64,000 bases of DNA from Aeromonas taiwanensis (GTDB taxonomy: Bacteria; Pseudomonadota; Gammaproteobacteria; Enterobacterales; Aeromonadaceae): assembly GCF_000820165.1 (NCBI RefSeq), contig NZ_CDDD01000069.1:1-64000 (forward strand), read 5' to 3'. The first letter of the stretch is position 1. Every line of letters starts with the position of its first letter. Position numbers and translations under genes: made by a program. Positions 20,155 through 30,142 of this stretch are shown piece after piece. The notes under the pieces were generated by a model. It was not told the origin of the DNA and did no database searches. It saw only the letters and a program-made list of their open reading frames with translations.

Positions 20155-21114
20155 ATGCATAGCAAAATTCTGGGTACTGGCAGTTATCTGCCGAGTTCGG
20201 TTCGTACCAACGCCGATCTTGAACAGATGGTTGAGACCAGTGACGAATGGATCGTGGAACGCACCGGGATCCGTGAACGCCGCATCGCGGGCAACGACGA
20301 AACCGTCGCCACCCTTTCTCATCAGGCGGCCTTGCGGGCGCTGGACGCCGCGGGTCTGACTGCGGCCGATCTGGACATGATAGTGCTGGCCACCACCAGT
20401 GCGGAGAATGCCTTCCCTGCCGCCGCCTGCGAACTGCAGGGGCTGCTCGAGGTGCCGGGGATCCCGGCCTTTGACGTCGCCGCCGCCTGTGCCGGCTTTA
20501 CCTATGCCCTCGCCATCGCCGATCAGTTCGTCAAATCCGGTGCAGCCCGCCACGTCCTGGTGGTCGGTGCCGACGTGCTGTCCCGCATGTGCGATCCCGA
20601 TGATCGCGGCACCATCATTCTGTTCGGTGACGGGGCAGGGGCCGTGGTGATCGGCGCGAGCGAGACGCCGGGTATCCTCTCCACCCATCTGCACGCAGAT
20701 GGCCGTTACGGCGAGCTGCTCAAGTTGCCGCAACCCCGTCGTGGCATGCCGGGTGCCGAGCTCGAAGCCTACATGTACATGAAGGGGAACGATGTCTTCA
20801 AGGTCGCGGTGACGCGCCTGAGCGAGATCGTGACCGAGACCCTGGCCGCCGCCAACATCGATCCGAGCGAGCTGGACTGGCTGGTGCCTCATCAGGCCAA
20901 CTTCCGCATCATCAACGCCACCGCCAAGAAACTCGGCATGGGGCTCGACAAGGTGATCCTGACCCTGGACCGCCACGGCAACACCTCTGCCGCCTCCGTG
21001 CCCATCGCCTTCGATGAAGGGGTGCGCGACGGTCGCATCAAACCTGGTCAGCTGGTATTGCTGGAAGCCTTCGGCGGCGGTTTTGCCTGGGGCTCTGCGC
21101 TGGTTCGCCTCTGA
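20155..21114 (+). CDS. fabH: Beta-ketoacyl-ACP synthase III
   Basis: Condenses acetyl-CoA with malonyl-ACP to start fatty-acid chains. 319 aa. Catalytic Cys in [10 protein letters not shown] (about 112), His in VPHQANFRI (about 246) and Asn in HGNTSAASV (about 276) are all present. It follows plsX by 6 bp in the fab operon. Confidence 0.97.
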   Translation: MHSKILGTGSYLPSSVRTNADLEQMVETSDEWIVERTGIRERRIAGNDETVATLSHQAALRALDAAGLTAADLDMIVLATTSAENAFPAAACELQGLLEVPGIPAFDVAAACAGFTYALAIADQFVKSGAARHVLVVGADVLSRMCDPDDRGTIILFGDGAGAVVIGASETPGILSTHLHADGRYGELLKLPQPRRGMPGAELEAYMYMKGNDVFKVAVTRLSEIVTETLAAANIDPSELDWLVPHQANFRIINATAKKLGMGLDKVILTLDRHGNTSAASVPIAFDEGVRDGRIKPGQLVLLEAFGGGFAWGSALVRL

Positions 21115-21180
21115 TACCGAGCGGTGCCCGGTCCTCGGGCGCCCGCTTCCCAAATTCGTCTTACCTTAAAGGAATCAATG

Positions 21181-22116
21181 ATGACCCGATTTGCCATTGC
21201 CTTCCCGGGACAAGGCTCCCAGAGCGTCGGCATGCTGGCCGAGCTGGCCGAGCAACACGCCGTAATTAAAGAGACCTTCGCCGAGGCTAGCCAGGTGCTG
21301 GGTTATGACCTGTTTGCCCTGGTAATGGAAGGGCCGGCCGAGGATCTGAACAAGACCTGGCGCACCCAGCCGGCGCTCTTGACCGCCTCCGTTGCCCTGT
21401 GGCGCCTGTGGCAGCAGCAGGGCGGGGCGACCCCGGCCGTCATGGCCGGTCACAGCCTGGGTGAGTATTCCGCCCTGGTGTGCAGTGGCGCGCTGGCCTT
21501 TGCCGATGCCGTCAAGCTGGTCGAGCTGCGCGGTCTGGCCATGCAGGAAGCCGTGCCGGAAGGCACCGGTGCCATGGCTGCCATCATCGGCCTGGACAAT
21601 GAGAGCATCGCCGCCAACTGCGAGAAAGCTGCCCTGGGCCAGGTGGTCTCCCCGGTGAACTTCAACTCCCCGGGCCAGGTGGTCATCGCCGGCCACAAAG
21701 AGGCCGTCGAGCGCGCCAACGTGCTGATGAAGGAATCCGGCGCCAAACGCGCGCTGCCGCTGCCGGTTTCCGTGCCGTCCCACTGTGCCCTGATGAAACC
21801 GGCCGCCGAAAAACTGGCCGCCGCGCTGGATGGGATCGAGATCAAGGTTCCCGCCATCGCCGTCATCAATAATGTCGACGTATCCTGTGAGCAGGATCCG
21901 GCCGCCATCAAGCAAGCTTTGGTACGCCAGCTGTTCAGTCCGGTCCGTTGGACCGAGACGGTAGAGCGGATGGCCAACGACGGCGTCACCCTCGAGATCG
22001 AGATGGGGCCGGGCAAGGTGCTGACCGGGCTGGCCAAGCGCATCGACGCACGCGTGGAAGGCATTCACGCCAACGACGCCGCCTCATTCGAGCAGGCGCT
22101 GGCCCAGATCAAGTAA
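21181..22116 (+). CDS. fabD: Malonyl-CoA:ACP transacylase
   Basis: Loads malonyl groups onto ACP. 311 aa from the second of two tandem ATGs (21178, 21181); the second is 7 nt from AAAGGA and aligns with MTQFAFVF of E. coli. GQGSQ near residue 10, the catalytic GHSLGEYSAL (Ser about 92) and PVSVPSHCALM with the catalytic His (about 201) are seen. Confidence 0.97.
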   Translation: MTRFAIAFPGQGSQSVGMLAELAEQHAVIKETFAEASQVLGYDLFALVMEGPAEDLNKTWRTQPALLTASVALWRLWQQQGGATPAVMAGHSLGEYSALVCSGALAFADAVKLVELRGLAMQEAVPEGTGAMAAIIGLDNESIAANCEKAALGQVVSPVNFNSPGQVVIAGHKEAVERANVLMKESGAKRALPLPVSVPSHCALMKPAAEKLAAALDGIEIKVPAIAVINNVDVSCEQDPAAIKQALVRQLFSPVRWTETVERMANDGVTLEIEMGPGKVLTGLAKRIDARVEGIHANDAASFEQALAQIK

Positions 22117-22129
22117 ACAGGAGCAAGTC

Positions 22130-22864
22130 ATGAGTTTTACCGATAAGGTTGTGTTGGTCACCGGTGCCAGTCGTGGCATCGGTCGTGCGATTGCCGAGAC
22201 ATTTGCGGCCCGTGGTGCAAAAGTCGTGGGCACGGCGACCAGCGAGAGCGGTGCCGACGCCATCAGCGCCTATCTGGGCGAGCAGGGCTGCGGCATGGCG
22301 CTGAACGTGACCAGCCAGGAATCCATCGAGGCCGTCTTCGCCGCCATCAAGGAGCGTTTCGGTGAGATCGACATCCTGATCAACAACGCCGGCATCACCC
22401 GCGACAACCTGCTGATGCGGATGAAGGATGACGAGTGGAACGAGATCATCGACACCAATCTCACCTCCCTGTACCGCCTCAGCAAGCCGGTATTGCGCGC
22501 CATGATGAAGAAGCGCAACGGCCGTATCATCAGCATCGGCTCCGTGGTCGGTACCATGGGCAACGCCGGCCAGGTCAACTATGCTGCTGCCAAGGCGGGT
22601 CTGGTTGGCTTCACCAAGTCGCTGGCCCGTGAAGTGGCATCCCGTGGCATCACGGTGAATGCGGTTGCCCCCGGTTTCATCGAAACCGACATGACCAAGG
22701 CGCTCAACGAAGAGCAGCGCGCCGGCATCATGAGTCAGGTACCTGCCGCCCGTCTGGGCGATCCGAAGGAAATTGCTGCCGCTGTGGTATTCTTGGCATC
22801 AGATGATGCCGCCTATATTACCGGCGAAACCCTGCATGTTAATGGCGGGATGTACATGGTGTAA
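22130..22864 (+). CDS. fabG: 3-oxoacyl-ACP reductase
   Basis: NADPH-dependent short-chain reductase of fatty-acid elongation, 244 aa. TGASRGIGRAIAETFA (Rossmann loop, 12-27), NNAGIT (86-91), and the catalytic Ser (GSVVG)/Tyr-xxx-Lys (NYAAAKAG, about 150-157) are intact. The ATG has CAGGAG 6 nt upstream; 13 bp after fabD. Confidence 0.98.
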   Translation: MSFTDKVVLVTGASRGIGRAIAETFAARGAKVVGTATSESGADAISAYLGEQGCGMALNVTSQESIEAVFAAIKERFGEIDILINNAGITRDNLLMRMKDDEWNEIIDTNLTSLYRLSKPVLRAMMKKRNGRIISIGSVVGTMGNAGQVNYAAAKAGLVGFTKSLAREVASRGITVNAVAPGFIETDMTKALNEEQRAGIMSQVPAARLGDPKEIAAAVVFLASDDAAYITGETLHVNGGMYMV

Positions 22865-22947
22865 TCAATTTGTCGTGAGTTCTGTTCAAATTTGCGATAA
22901 TACGCCGAAGTTTGGCACATTTCGTGGTTTGACCAGCGGCAAGTCAC

Positions 22948-22975
22948 TTGCAAACTCACGTCAATTGAATACACT
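22948..22975 (+). promoter_or_regulatory. Candidate sigma-70 promoter for acpP
   Basis: TTGCAA, 16 nt, TACACT in the 157-bp gap between fabG and acpP. Acyl carrier protein is needed in great excess over FabG, so an internal promoter here is expected. Choice of elements by eye. Confidence 0.4.
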
Positions 22976-23021
22976 ACCCCAACCAGACGCAATAGCGTAT
23001 TTTTAAAGGAAAATTCAGGTC

Positions 23022-23258
23022 ATGAGCAACATCGAAGAACGCGTAAAGAAAATCATCATCGAACAACTGGGTGTTAAAGAAGAAGACGTGAAAAACGCTG
23101 CTTCCTTCGTCGACGACCTGGGCGCTGACTCTTTGGATACCGTTGAACTGGTAATGGCGCTGGAAGAAGAATTCGATACCGAAATTCCTGATGAAGAAGC
23201 CGAGAAGATCACCACTGTTCAAGCGGCTATCGACTACATCACCGCTAATCAGGAATAA
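23022..23258 (+). CDS. acpP: Acyl carrier protein
   Basis: 78 aa acidic carrier of growing fatty acyl chains. The phosphopantetheine attachment serine is in [17 protein letters not shown] (Ser37 counting Met). It has a strong SD (AAAGGA) and its own terminator, compatible with very high expression. Codon use is markedly biased to preferred codons. Confidence 0.99.
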   Translation: MSNIEERVKKIIIEQLGVKEEDVKNAASFVDDLGADSLDTVELVMALEEEFDTEIPDEEAEKITTVQAAIDYITANQE

Positions 23259-23274
23259 GTTCCTGTTCTGAAAG

Positions 23275-23300
23275 AAGCGGCCCAAGGGCCGCTTCTTTTA
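23275..23300 (+). terminator. Terminator between acpP and fabF
   Basis: Stem AAGCGGCCC/GGGCCGCTT with a 2-nt loop, followed by CTTTTA; probably partial, allowing some read-through into fabF. Confidence 0.7.
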
Positions 23301-23340
23301 TGTTTACCCCCTTTCAAAACACCTCTCGGAGACTACCTCA

Positions 23341-24582
23341 GTGTCAAAACGCAGAGTCGTGGTGACCGGCTTGGGGATGCTTTCCCCGGTAGGCAACACT
23401 GCCGAATCCAGCTGGCAAGCCCTGCTCAACGGGCAGAGCGGCATTTCCCTCATCGACCATTTTGATGCCAGCGAGTTTGCGACCCGTTTCGCAGGCCTGG
23501 TCAAAGATTTCGATCCCGAACAGTTCGGCATCAACCGCAAAGAAGCCCGCAAGATGGATCTCTTCATCCAGTACGGCGTGGCGGCGGGTGTGCAGGCACT
23601 GGACGATTCCGGCCTGGTCATCAACGAAGAAAATGCCGAGCAGGTTGGCGTCGCCATCGGCTCCGGCATCGGCGGCCTGGGTCTCATCGAGCAGAACCAC
23701 AGCAGCCTCGTCAACGGCGGTCCCCGCAAGCTGAGCCCCTTCTTCGTACCGTCCACCATCATCAATATGGTGTCCGGTCATCTCTCCATCATGAAAGGCC
23801 TGCAGGGCCCGAACATCGCCGTCACCACCGCCTGCACCACAGGCACCCATGCCATCGGCATGGCCGGACGCATGATCGCCTATGGCGATGCGGACGTGAT
23901 GGTGGCCGGTGGCGCCGAGAAGGCATCGACCCCCATGGGCATGGGCGGATTTGCCGCTGCCAAGGCACTCTCTACCCGCAATGACGAGCCGCAGAAGGCG
24001 AGCCGTCCCTGGGACAAGGATCGCGATGGCTTCGTGCTGGGTGACGGTGCCGGAGTCCTGGTGCTGGAAGAGTACGAGCATGCCAAGGCCCGTGGCGCCA
24101 AGATCTATGCCGAGCTGGTCGGTTTTGGCATGAGCGGCGACGCCTATCACATGACGGCGCCCCCCTCTGACGGTGACGGTGGTGCGCGCGCCATGAAGAA
24201 CGCCATCAAGGATGCCGGCATCGCGCCCGAGCAGGTGGGTTACATCAACGCCCACGGCACCTCCACTCCGCTGGGCGATGTCGCCGAGCTGCGCGGCATG
24301 AAGAAGGTGTTTGGCGAGCACGCCAAGTCCCTGATGGTCAGCTCCACCAAGTCCATGACCGGTCACCTGTTGGGGGCGGCGGGGGCCATCGAGGCCATCA
24401 TCACCGTGCTCTCCCTGCGTGACCAGATGGTGCCTCCCACCATCAACCTGGACAATCCGGATGAGGAGTGCGATCTGGATCTGGTGCCCCACGTGGCCAA
24501 GGCCGGTCAGTTCGAGTATGCCCTGTCCAACTCCTTTGGTTTTGGCGGCACCAATGGCTCCCTGATCTTCAAACGCGTATAA
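23341..24582 (+). CDS. fabF: Beta-ketoacyl-ACP synthase II
   Basis: Elongating condensing enzyme; in E. coli it controls temperature-dependent cis-vaccenate. 413 aa, GTG start preceded by GGAG. Cys-His-His triad: [11 protein letters not shown] (Cys about 164), [11 protein letters not shown] (His about 304), [10 protein letters not shown] (His about 341). C-terminal [13 protein letters not shown] is typical. Confidence 0.97.
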   Translation: MSKRRVVVTGLGMLSPVGNTAESSWQALLNGQSGISLIDHFDASEFATRFAGLVKDFDPEQFGINRKEARKMDLFIQYGVAAGVQALDDSGLVINEENAEQVGVAIGSGIGGLGLIEQNHSSLVNGGPRKLSPFFVPSTIINMVSGHLSIMKGLQGPNIAVTTACTTGTHAIGMAGRMIAYGDADVMVAGGAEKASTPMGMGGFAAAKALSTRNDEPQKASRPWDKDRDGFVLGDGAGVLVLEEYEHAKARGAKIYAELVGFGMSGDAYHMTAPPSDGDGGARAMKNAIKDAGIAPEQVGYINAHGTSTPLGDVAELRGMKKVFGEHAKSLMVSSTKSMTGHLLGAAGAIEAIITVLSLRDQMVPPTINLDNPDEECDLDLVPHVAKAGQFEYALSNSFGFGGTNGSLIFKRV

Positions 24583-24615
24583 TTCGCCCTGGGCGGCTTG
24601 CTACGCAAAGAGTCG

Positions 24616-24644
24616 GGCCCGATACCATGTATCGGGCCTTTTTT
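24616..24644 (+). terminator. Strong intrinsic terminator between fabF and pabC
   Basis: Perfect 9-bp stem GGCCCGATA/TATCGGGCC, 5-nt loop, then six T. The SD of pabC (GGAGGG) begins only a few bases after the T-run. Confidence 0.88.
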
Positions 24645-24659
24645 ATCGGAGGGATCCAC

Positions 24660-25466
24660 TTGCTGATTAACGGAATACCGACAGAAACCCTCAGCGCCAG
24701 GGATCGTGGCTTGGCATATGGCGATGGCCATTTCACTACCATGCTGGCGAGGGAGGGGAAGGTGGTCTGGTGGCCGGCCCATCTGGCCCGGCTGCAATAT
24801 GCCAACGCCCGGCTCGGCATGGCCGATCAGCCCTGGGATCTTCTCGCCACCGAAGTGGCGCAATTGGCAGCAGGGCAGACGCAGGCTGTCGTCAAGATAG
24901 TGCTGACCCGGGGCGCCGGCGGACGGGGCTATGACTGTACCGGATGCGACACGCCGACCCGCATCGTCTCCCTGGCGCCCTACCCGGCGCATTATCATGG
25001 CTGGCAGCAGGACGGCATCACCGCCCTGGTCTGCCAGCAGCAGCTGGGAGATGTCCCCATGCTGGCGGGCCTCAAGACCCTCGGGCGTCTGGAACAAGTT
25101 ATGCTGAAGCGCGAACTTGCGGCGCGTGGCGGAGTCGAAGGTATAGTATTGAACAGTCGGGGATTTCTGGTAGAAGGGGTCAGCGCAAATCTGTTTTGGC
25201 GTCGTGGCAGGACGGTGTTCACACCGGATCTCTCCCGCGCCGGGATTGATGGCATCATGCGCAAGCGTGTGATGGCGATGCTTAAACAGATGGGCATTGA
25301 ACTGCGTGTCGTTGAGGCTCCTTTGGAGTCTTTATGGCAGGCCGAAGAAGTATGGTTGACCAATACCCTGATGGGTATAGTACCGATCACCCGCATCGGG
25401 GATGTGCACTATCCCAGCCCGGTATTGATCCGCCGTTTACAGGAGCGTTTGGTCATTGAAGTTTAA
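24660..25466 (+). CDS. pabC: Aminodeoxychorismate lyase
   Basis: PLP enzyme releasing pyruvate to give p-aminobenzoate for folate. 268 aa from a TTG at 24660, chosen because GGAGGG (24648-24653) is 6 nt upstream and LLINGIPTETLSARDRGLAYGDG aligns with the E. coli N terminus (269 aa); an upstream frame overlapping fabF is not conserved. The PLP lysine is in LKTLGRLEQVM. It overlaps mltG by 11 bp. Confidence 0.93.
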   Translation: MLINGIPTETLSARDRGLAYGDGHFTTMLAREGKVVWWPAHLARLQYANARLGMADQPWDLLATEVAQLAAGQTQAVVKIVLTRGAGGRGYDCTGCDTPTRIVSLAPYPAHYHGWQQDGITALVCQQQLGDVPMLAGLKTLGRLEQVMLKRELAARGGVEGIVLNSRGFLVEGVSANLFWRRGRTVFTPDLSRAGIDGIMRKRVMAMLKQMGIELRVVEAPLESLWQAEEVWLTNTLMGIVPITRIGDVHYPSPVLIRRLQERLVIEV

Positions 25467-26457
25467 TCGGCTCTACACCCTGATCGCGGGGGCGGCACTG
25501 ACCGTTGCCGCCGCGGGAGGGTATGTATATTACAAATGGCAACAGGTGGAGACCCTCACCAACAAGGGGCCGACCCGCCTCTTTACCGTCGAAAAAGGCG
25601 CCCATGCGGCGCGCCTGATTGCCGAATTGGGGGAGGGGGATACCAGCCCCTGGGCGGTGCGCCTCTGGTTGCGCGGCCACCCCGAACTGGTGGCTATCAA
25701 GTCCGGTACTTACGAGATCAAGGAGGGGGCTCCGCTCAAGGAGACCCTCTCCCTGTTTGCATCGGGCAAGGAGTTTCACTTCAGCCTGACCTTCGTCGAG
25801 GGCTCCCGTTTTGAAGACTGGCTGAAGCAGCTCTCCAGTGCACCCTATCTGGAGCGCCTGACCCTGGAGCAGAGTGAGGCGGACCTGGCCCAGGAGCTTG
25901 GCATCGAAAATGGCAAGCTGGAGGGCTGGTTCCTTCCGGAAACCTACGCCTACACCACCCATGCCAGCGACATCTCCATCCTGCGCCGCGCCTATCAGGA
26001 CATGAAAGCCTTCCTGGATGAATCCTGGGAGAAGCGTCAGGCCAATCTGCCCTACAAGACTCCGTATGAGGCGCTGATCATGGCCTCCATCATCGAGAAA
26101 GAGACGGGTCAGCCGGATGAGCGGGCCCAGATCGCCTCTGTGTTCGTCAATCGCCTGCGCCTTGGCATGAAGCTGCAGACCGATCCCACCGTCATCTACG
26201 GAGTGAAGGACAGGTACGATGGCAACATTCGCCGCAGCGATCTGACCGACGTGAACCCCTACAACACCTATGTGATCGACGGCTTGCCGCCGACTCCCAT
26301 CGCCATGCCGGGCAAGGCGTCCATCGAGGCTGCGCTCAATCCCCTGTCGACCGACTATCTCTATTTCGTTGCCAAGGGGGGCGGTGCCCACTATTTCTCC
26401 AAGACCCTCGATGAACACAATCGGGCGGTACGCGAATACATATTGAAGAAGCCCTAA
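25456..26457 (+). CDS. mltG: Endolytic murein transglycosylase MltG
   Basis: Inner-membrane lytic transglycosylase that cuts nascent glycan strands. 333 aa from a TTG inside the end of pabC, with AGGAG 10 nt upstream. A single N-terminal TM is at about 7-26, then LysM-like and YceG catalytic regions with [27 protein letters not shown], where the first Glu of EKE is the catalytic residue. The stop overlaps the tmk start (TAATG), indicating coupled translation. Confidence 0.95.
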   Translation: MKFNRLYTLIAGAALTVAAAGGYVYYKWQQVETLTNKGPTRLFTVEKGAHAARLIAELGEGDTSPWAVRLWLRGHPELVAIKSGTYEIKEGAPLKETLSLFASGKEFHFSLTFVEGSRFEDWLKQLSSAPYLERLTLEQSEADLAQELGIENGKLEGWFLPETYAYTTHASDISILRRAYQDMKAFLDESWEKRQANLPYKTPYEALIMASIIEKETGQPDERAQIASVFVNRLRLGMKLQTDPTVIYGVKDRYDGNIRRSDLTDVNPYNTYVIDGLPPTPIAMPGKASIEAALNPLSTDYLYFVAKGGGAHYFSKTLDEHNRAVREYILKKP

Positions 26458-27098
26458 TGTCTAAATTTATCGTGATTGAAGGATTGGAAGGGGCAGGGAA
26501 GAGCTCCGCGGTGCGCTACGTGACCGACTATTTACGGGCCCATGGCATCGAGCGGATCGAATGCACCCGTGAGCCGGGTGGCACGCCGCTGGCGGAGCGG
26601 ATGCGGGCCATCGTCAAGGAGGTGCACGACGAGCGCCTGACCCTGGAGGCCGAACTGCTGCTGATGTATGCCTCCCGGGTACAACTGGTGGAGACCCGGA
26701 TCAAACCGGCGCTGGCCGACGGCGTCTGGGTGGTGGGCGATCGCCACGATCTCTCCTCCCAGGCCTATCAGGGGGGCGGCCGCGGCATCGATGCGAACCT
26801 CATCGGCGCCATCAAGCGGGCCGTGCTCGGCGATTTCAAGCCGGACTTGACCCTCTACCTCGATATCGATCCCGCCATCGGCTTGCAGCGTGCCCGTCAT
26901 CGCGGTGAGCTGGACAGGATTGAGCTGGAGCAGATCGGTTTCTTCGAGCGCACCCGTCAACGCTACCTCGAGCTGGCGGCCGCCGATGATACCATCCAGG
27001 TGATCGATGCCGGCCAGGCTCCGGCGCAAGTCAAGGTCGCCATCGAAGCGGCGCTGGCGCACTATCTGGCAAGCGAGGGACTATGTATCCCTGGTTGA
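26457..27098 (+). CDS. tmk: Thymidylate kinase
   Basis: dTMP to dTDP. 213 aa. P-loop [11 protein letters not shown] at residues 8-18, the DR(H/Y) motif in [18 protein letters not shown] (about 96-113), and an Arg-containing lid. The ATG shares one base with the mltG stop and the gene overlaps holB by 16 bp. Confidence 0.97.
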   Translation: MSKFIVIEGLEGAGKSSAVRYVTDYLRAHGIERIECTREPGGTPLAERMRAIVKEVHDERLTLEAELLLMYASRVQLVETRIKPALADGVWVVGDRHDLSSQAYQGGGRGIDANLIGAIKRAVLGDFKPDLTLYLDIDPAIGLQRARHRGELDRIELEQIGFFERTRQRYLELAAADDTIQVIDAGQAPAQVKVAIEAALAHYLASEGLCIPG

Positions 27099-28030
27099 TC
27101 CCGGACTGGCATGCCCTGAGCCAGACTGCCCAGGCCGGACGGCTCGGGCACGCCTGGCTGCTGCTCGGGGATCCCGGCCTTGGCAAGGAGCAGCTGGCCG
27201 AGCGCCTGGCCCGACTGCACCTGTGCCAGCAACCACAACGGGGCGAGCCTTGCGGTCAGTGTCACTCCTGCCAGCTGTTCGAGAAGGGCCATCACCCGGA
27301 TCTTGGCACCATAGGGCCCGAGGGCAAGACCATAGGGGTTGAAGCCATCCGCGAGATCTGCGGCCGTCTGCAGAGCACCTCCCAGCTCGGTCGAGGCAAG
27401 GTGGTGATCATCCGGGATGCGGAGCGCATGACGGAATCCGCCGCCAACGCCTTGCTGAAAACCCTGGAAGAGCCGGCAGGGGACAGCCTGCTGCTGCTGA
27501 TCGCCTCCCAGGTCTCCCGCCTGCTGCCCACCATCCTCAGTCGTTGCCACAAGCATGTCTGCCAGCTGCCGTCGGAAGGGGATACCCTGGCCTGGCTGGC
27601 AGATCAGGGGCATCAGGCCACCCAGGCACAGGTGCGGATCTGCCAGGGGGCGCCGCTTCGGGTTTTGAATTACATCGAGGAGGAGCAGGACAGCGCCAGG
27701 CGTACTCTGCTCGAGGGCTTCATCTCCCTGTCGCAGACGCCCAGCCGGGCGACGAGCGTCTGTGCCCAGCTGGCTGATGCGACCCAGGTCCGGTTGCACT
27801 GGCTGCAGCTGTTCTTGTGCGATGCCCTCAAGACCCAGGCGGGCTGTGGCCACCACCAGCTGGCGATGCCGGATCTGGCGGTGCTGAGCCAACAGCTGGC
27901 GGAACGCCACGGCAGCGAACGGCTGCTCGAAGCCGAGCAGCAACTGGTCGCGCTCAAGGCGGCGTGCCAACCAGGCCAGCTCTCCAACCCCACCATCCAT
28001 CTGATGAACTGGCTCAATCGCTGGTTATAA
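27083..28030 (+). CDS. holB: DNA polymerase III delta-prime subunit
   Basis: Clamp-loader subunit, 315 aa (E. coli 334). [22 protein letters not shown] is the degenerate ATP site expected for delta-prime, and CGQCHSC plus an upstream Cys form the zinc module. [15 protein letters not shown] carries the clamp-loader signature region. It starts within tmk, so translation is coupled. Confidence 0.94.
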   Translation: MYPWLIPDWHALSQTAQAGRLGHAWLLLGDPGLGKEQLAERLARLHLCQQPQRGEPCGQCHSCQLFEKGHHPDLGTIGPEGKTIGVEAIREICGRLQSTSQLGRGKVVIIRDAERMTESAANALLKTLEEPAGDSLLLLIASQVSRLLPTILSRCHKHVCQLPSEGDTLAWLADQGHQATQAQVRICQGAPLRVLNYIEEEQDSARRTLLEGFISLSQTPSRATSVCAQLADATQVRLHWLQLFLCDALKTQAGCGHHQLAMPDLAVLSQQLAERHGSERLLEAEQQLVALKAACQPGQLSNPTIHLMNWLNRWL

Positions 28031-28042
28031 ACAAGGTTGTCT

Positions 28043-28822
28043 ATGTTACTCGTTGATTCCCATTGCCACCTCGATCGCCTTAGCTATGGCACAAAGCAGA
28101 CAGACATTGCCGATGTGCTGGCCAAGGCGGCGCAACAGGACGTGGGATACTTTCTCTGTGTGAGCGTGACCCAGGCGCAATTCCCGACCATGCTGGCCGC
28201 CATCGCCCCCTATCCCCAGGTGTTTGCCTCCTGTGGTGTTCACCCGCTCAATCAGGATCCCGGTGTCGATGCACCCTTGCTGCTGACCCAGGCTGCGGAC
28301 GACAGGGTGGTCGCCATCGGGGAAACCGGGCTCGACTACTTCTACTCACCGGAAAACAAGGACGTACAGCAAGTCTCCTTCCGGGAGCATATCCGGGTGG
28401 CCCGGGCCCTGAACAAGCCGCTCATCATCCATACCCGGGATGCCCAGGAAGACACACTGAGGATCATGCGGGAGGAGGGGGCGGAGCAGGTAGGTGGTGT
28501 GCTGCACTGCTTCACCGAGTCCCTCGAGATGGCCGAGGCCGCGATGGCCATGGGGTTCTATATATCCATCTCTGGGATAGCCACCTTCAAGAATGCAGCC
28601 GCCCTGCAGGCCGTGGTCAAGGCATTGCCACTGGAACGCCTGCTGGTCGAAACCGACTCGCCCTATCTGGCGCCGGTTCCCCACCGGGGGAGGGAGAACG
28701 AACCCGCATTTGTGCGGGACGTGGCCCAGTTCATTGCCGATCTTCGCCAGATCCCGCTGGCCGAATTGGCAGAGGCCACCAGTCACAATTTCTTCACGCT
28801 GTTCAAACTGGCAAAGAAATAA
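28043..28822 (+). CDS. ycfH: TatD-family metal-dependent hydrolase (YcfH type)
   Basis: 259 aa TIM-barrel hydrolase of the TatD DNase family. The first metal site is DSHCHLD (residues 5-11), followed by IGETGLDYF, LIIHTRDA, LHCFTES and ETDSPYLAP, giving the full His/Asp/Glu ligand set. Start ATG 28043 aligns with E. coli YcfH; a TTG two codons upstream is unlikely. Place after holB is conserved. Substrate uncertain. Confidence 0.92.
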   Translation: MLLVDSHCHLDRLSYGTKQTDIADVLAKAAQQDVGYFLCVSVTQAQFPTMLAAIAPYPQVFASCGVHPLNQDPGVDAPLLLTQAADDRVVAIGETGLDYFYSPENKDVQQVSFREHIRVARALNKPLIIHTRDAQEDTLRIMREEGAEQVGGVLHCFTESLEMAEAAMAMGFYISISGIATFKNAAALQAVVKALPLERLLVETDSPYLAPVPHRGRENEPAFVRDVAQFIADLRQIPLAELAEATSHNFFTLFKLAKK

Positions 28823-28828
28823 CCTCAA

Positions 28829-28857
28829 TCAGCCCCGCTTGTCGGGGCTGATTATTT
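28829..28857 (+). terminator. Terminator ending the fab-holB-tatD cluster
   Basis: AATCAGCCCCG and CGGGGCTGATT pair around a short loop (TTGT), followed by an A/T-rich tail. Confidence 0.85.
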
Positions 28858-29017
28858 TAAATATCCAGGCATCATCCCTCCCGGTAAAAATCAACTATCC
28901 ACATCGTTATCTCTTACGACGATATCTAGCTCATGTATTTTCCGATGGACTCAGGCATCGGTATCAGAGGATGCTACGAATAGAATCCGAGAGGAAAAGG
29001 AGACAGTAAATAGAGAC

Positions 29018-29053
29018 ATCAAGTATCGATAATGAATATTATCGATACTTGAT
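29018..29053. repeat. Xer-like palindrome IR1 upstream of recombinase 1
   Basis: Perfect 15-bp arms ATCAAGTATCGATAA and TTATCGATACTTGAT around the 6-bp centre TGAATA. Inner bases ATAA, six bases, TTAT match the layout of dif, whose centre is TGTATA. The right arm overlaps a candidate -35 of the recombinase gene (TTGATA 29049-29054). There is no T-run, so it is not a terminator. Confidence 0.9.
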
Positions 29054-29076
29054 AACCTTGAAAGATCCTGTAAGAT
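29049..29076 (+). promoter_or_regulatory. Candidate promoter of recombinase 1
   Basis: TTGATA (29049-29054), 16 nt, TAAGAT (29071-29076), with the -35 inside the right arm of palindrome IR1. It would give a leader of about 27 nt before the GTG. Confidence 0.5.
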
Positions 29077-29109
29077 CCTACGCAACTTCACATAAAATCA
29101 TCAACTTAC

Positions 29110-30138
29110 GTGACCCATCCAACCCTCTCAAGTTCAGCAGCCCACTCATTGCAAAGTGTCTTCGACGCGCAGCTCAATAGCAGGGCGAGGCGGTTTTTAC
29201 GCAGTGCCAAAGCAGGCTCTACCCTCAATGCCTACCAGGCTGACACCCGTATCTTTGTCTGTTGGTGCCAATTGCACGGGCTTGATCCCCTGCAGACTAC
29301 CCATCACGACATCATGAATTTTCTCGCGGATCAGGCCGACGGTATTCTGGCGGACTGGGTGTGGCTGGACAAAGAAGAGGGGAAGGGAGAGCTGCGCAAC
29401 GGGGAACCGCGCAAACCGGCGACCCTGGTGAGACGGCTCGCCGGCATCCGTTTTGCCTTCAAGCAGAAGGGCATCCACCCCATGCCGACCGAACATGCCG
29501 AGATAAAGGAGATGATGCGTGGCATAGTGCGACTCGGGGATAACCGCAAACGCAAGACGGGCGCCCTGACCCTGCAACCTCTGGCCAATGTGCTCGACGA
29601 GATAGACACTTCCAACCTGGCGGGACTGCGGGATCACACCCTGCTGCTGCTGATGTTCAGCGGTGCCCTGCGCCGCTCGGAAGCCGCCAGGATAGAGGTG
29701 GATGATCTGCAATTCGTGGGGCAGGGGATACGGCTTCGTCTCAAGCCGAGCAAGCATCAGCTCCACGAAACCGAAATCGCCCTGATCCCTGGCAAGCAAT
29801 ACTGTCCGGTGTCGGCGTTGCAGCGTTGGCTCACCCAGAGCAGGATCCGCGAGGGAGCCCTGTTTCGCAGGATGACCCGCTGGGGACAGCTCACAGCTGA
29901 CCCGTTAGGGCCACAGGGTATCAACCTGATGATCAAGCGGCGAACCGGTCAGGTCATCAATGATCTGCATGTGAGTGGCCACAGTCTCAGGCGGGGATTC
30001 ATCACCTCGGCGGTGACGGCGGGCAAGCCCATGAACAAGATTATCGAGGTGACCCGTCACAAGGACATGCGCACCCTGCAGGAGTACTTCGACGATGCGC
30101 ACAAGTTCTCCGATCATGCTCTTGCGGGGCTGCTTTAA
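29110..30138 (+). CDS. Tyrosine recombinase 1
   Basis: 342 aa site-specific recombinase with a complete catalytic set. The N-terminal SAM-like core-binding domain is at about 10-130 (STLNAYQADTRIFVCWCQLHGLDP). The catalytic domain has Arg in SGALRRSEAARIEVDDL (about 190), Lys in the beta-hairpin LKPSKHQ, His-xx-Arg in SGHSLRRGF (about 295), His in VTRHKDM and the nucleophile Tyr in LQEYFDDA (about 330). It is not XerC or XerD itself, being longer, with a tail and an insert after the core domain. The start is a GTG with no clear SD; the next in-frame candidates would cut into the core domain. It is flanked by a dif-like palindrome upstream and a perfect XerD half-site 22 bp after its stop. No phage or transposon cargo is next to it. 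Confidence 0.9.
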   Translation: MTHPTLSSSAAHSLQSVFDAQLNSRARRFLRSAKAGSTLNAYQADTRIFVCWCQLHGLDPLQTTHHDIMNFLADQADGILADWVWLDKEEGKGELRNGEPRKPATLVRRLAGIRFAFKQKGIHPMPTEHAEIKEMMRGIVRLGDNRKRKTGALTLQPLANVLDEIDTSNLAGLRDHTLLLLMFSGALRRSEAARIEVDDLQFVGQGIRLRLKPSKHQLHETEIALIPGKQYCPVSALQRWLTQSRIREGALFRRMTRWGQLTADPLGPQGINLMIKRRTGQVINDLHVSGHSLRRGFITSAVTAGKPMNKIIEVTRHKDMRTLQEYFDDAHKFSDHALAGLL

Positions 30139-30142
30139 ATAA

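Noticed and set aside
29018-29053. Palindromes IR1 and IR2 as ordinary terminators
   Set aside because: Neither has a T-run, IR1 is AT-rich, and both lie upstream of a gene with the 6-bp-centred symmetry of a protein site.
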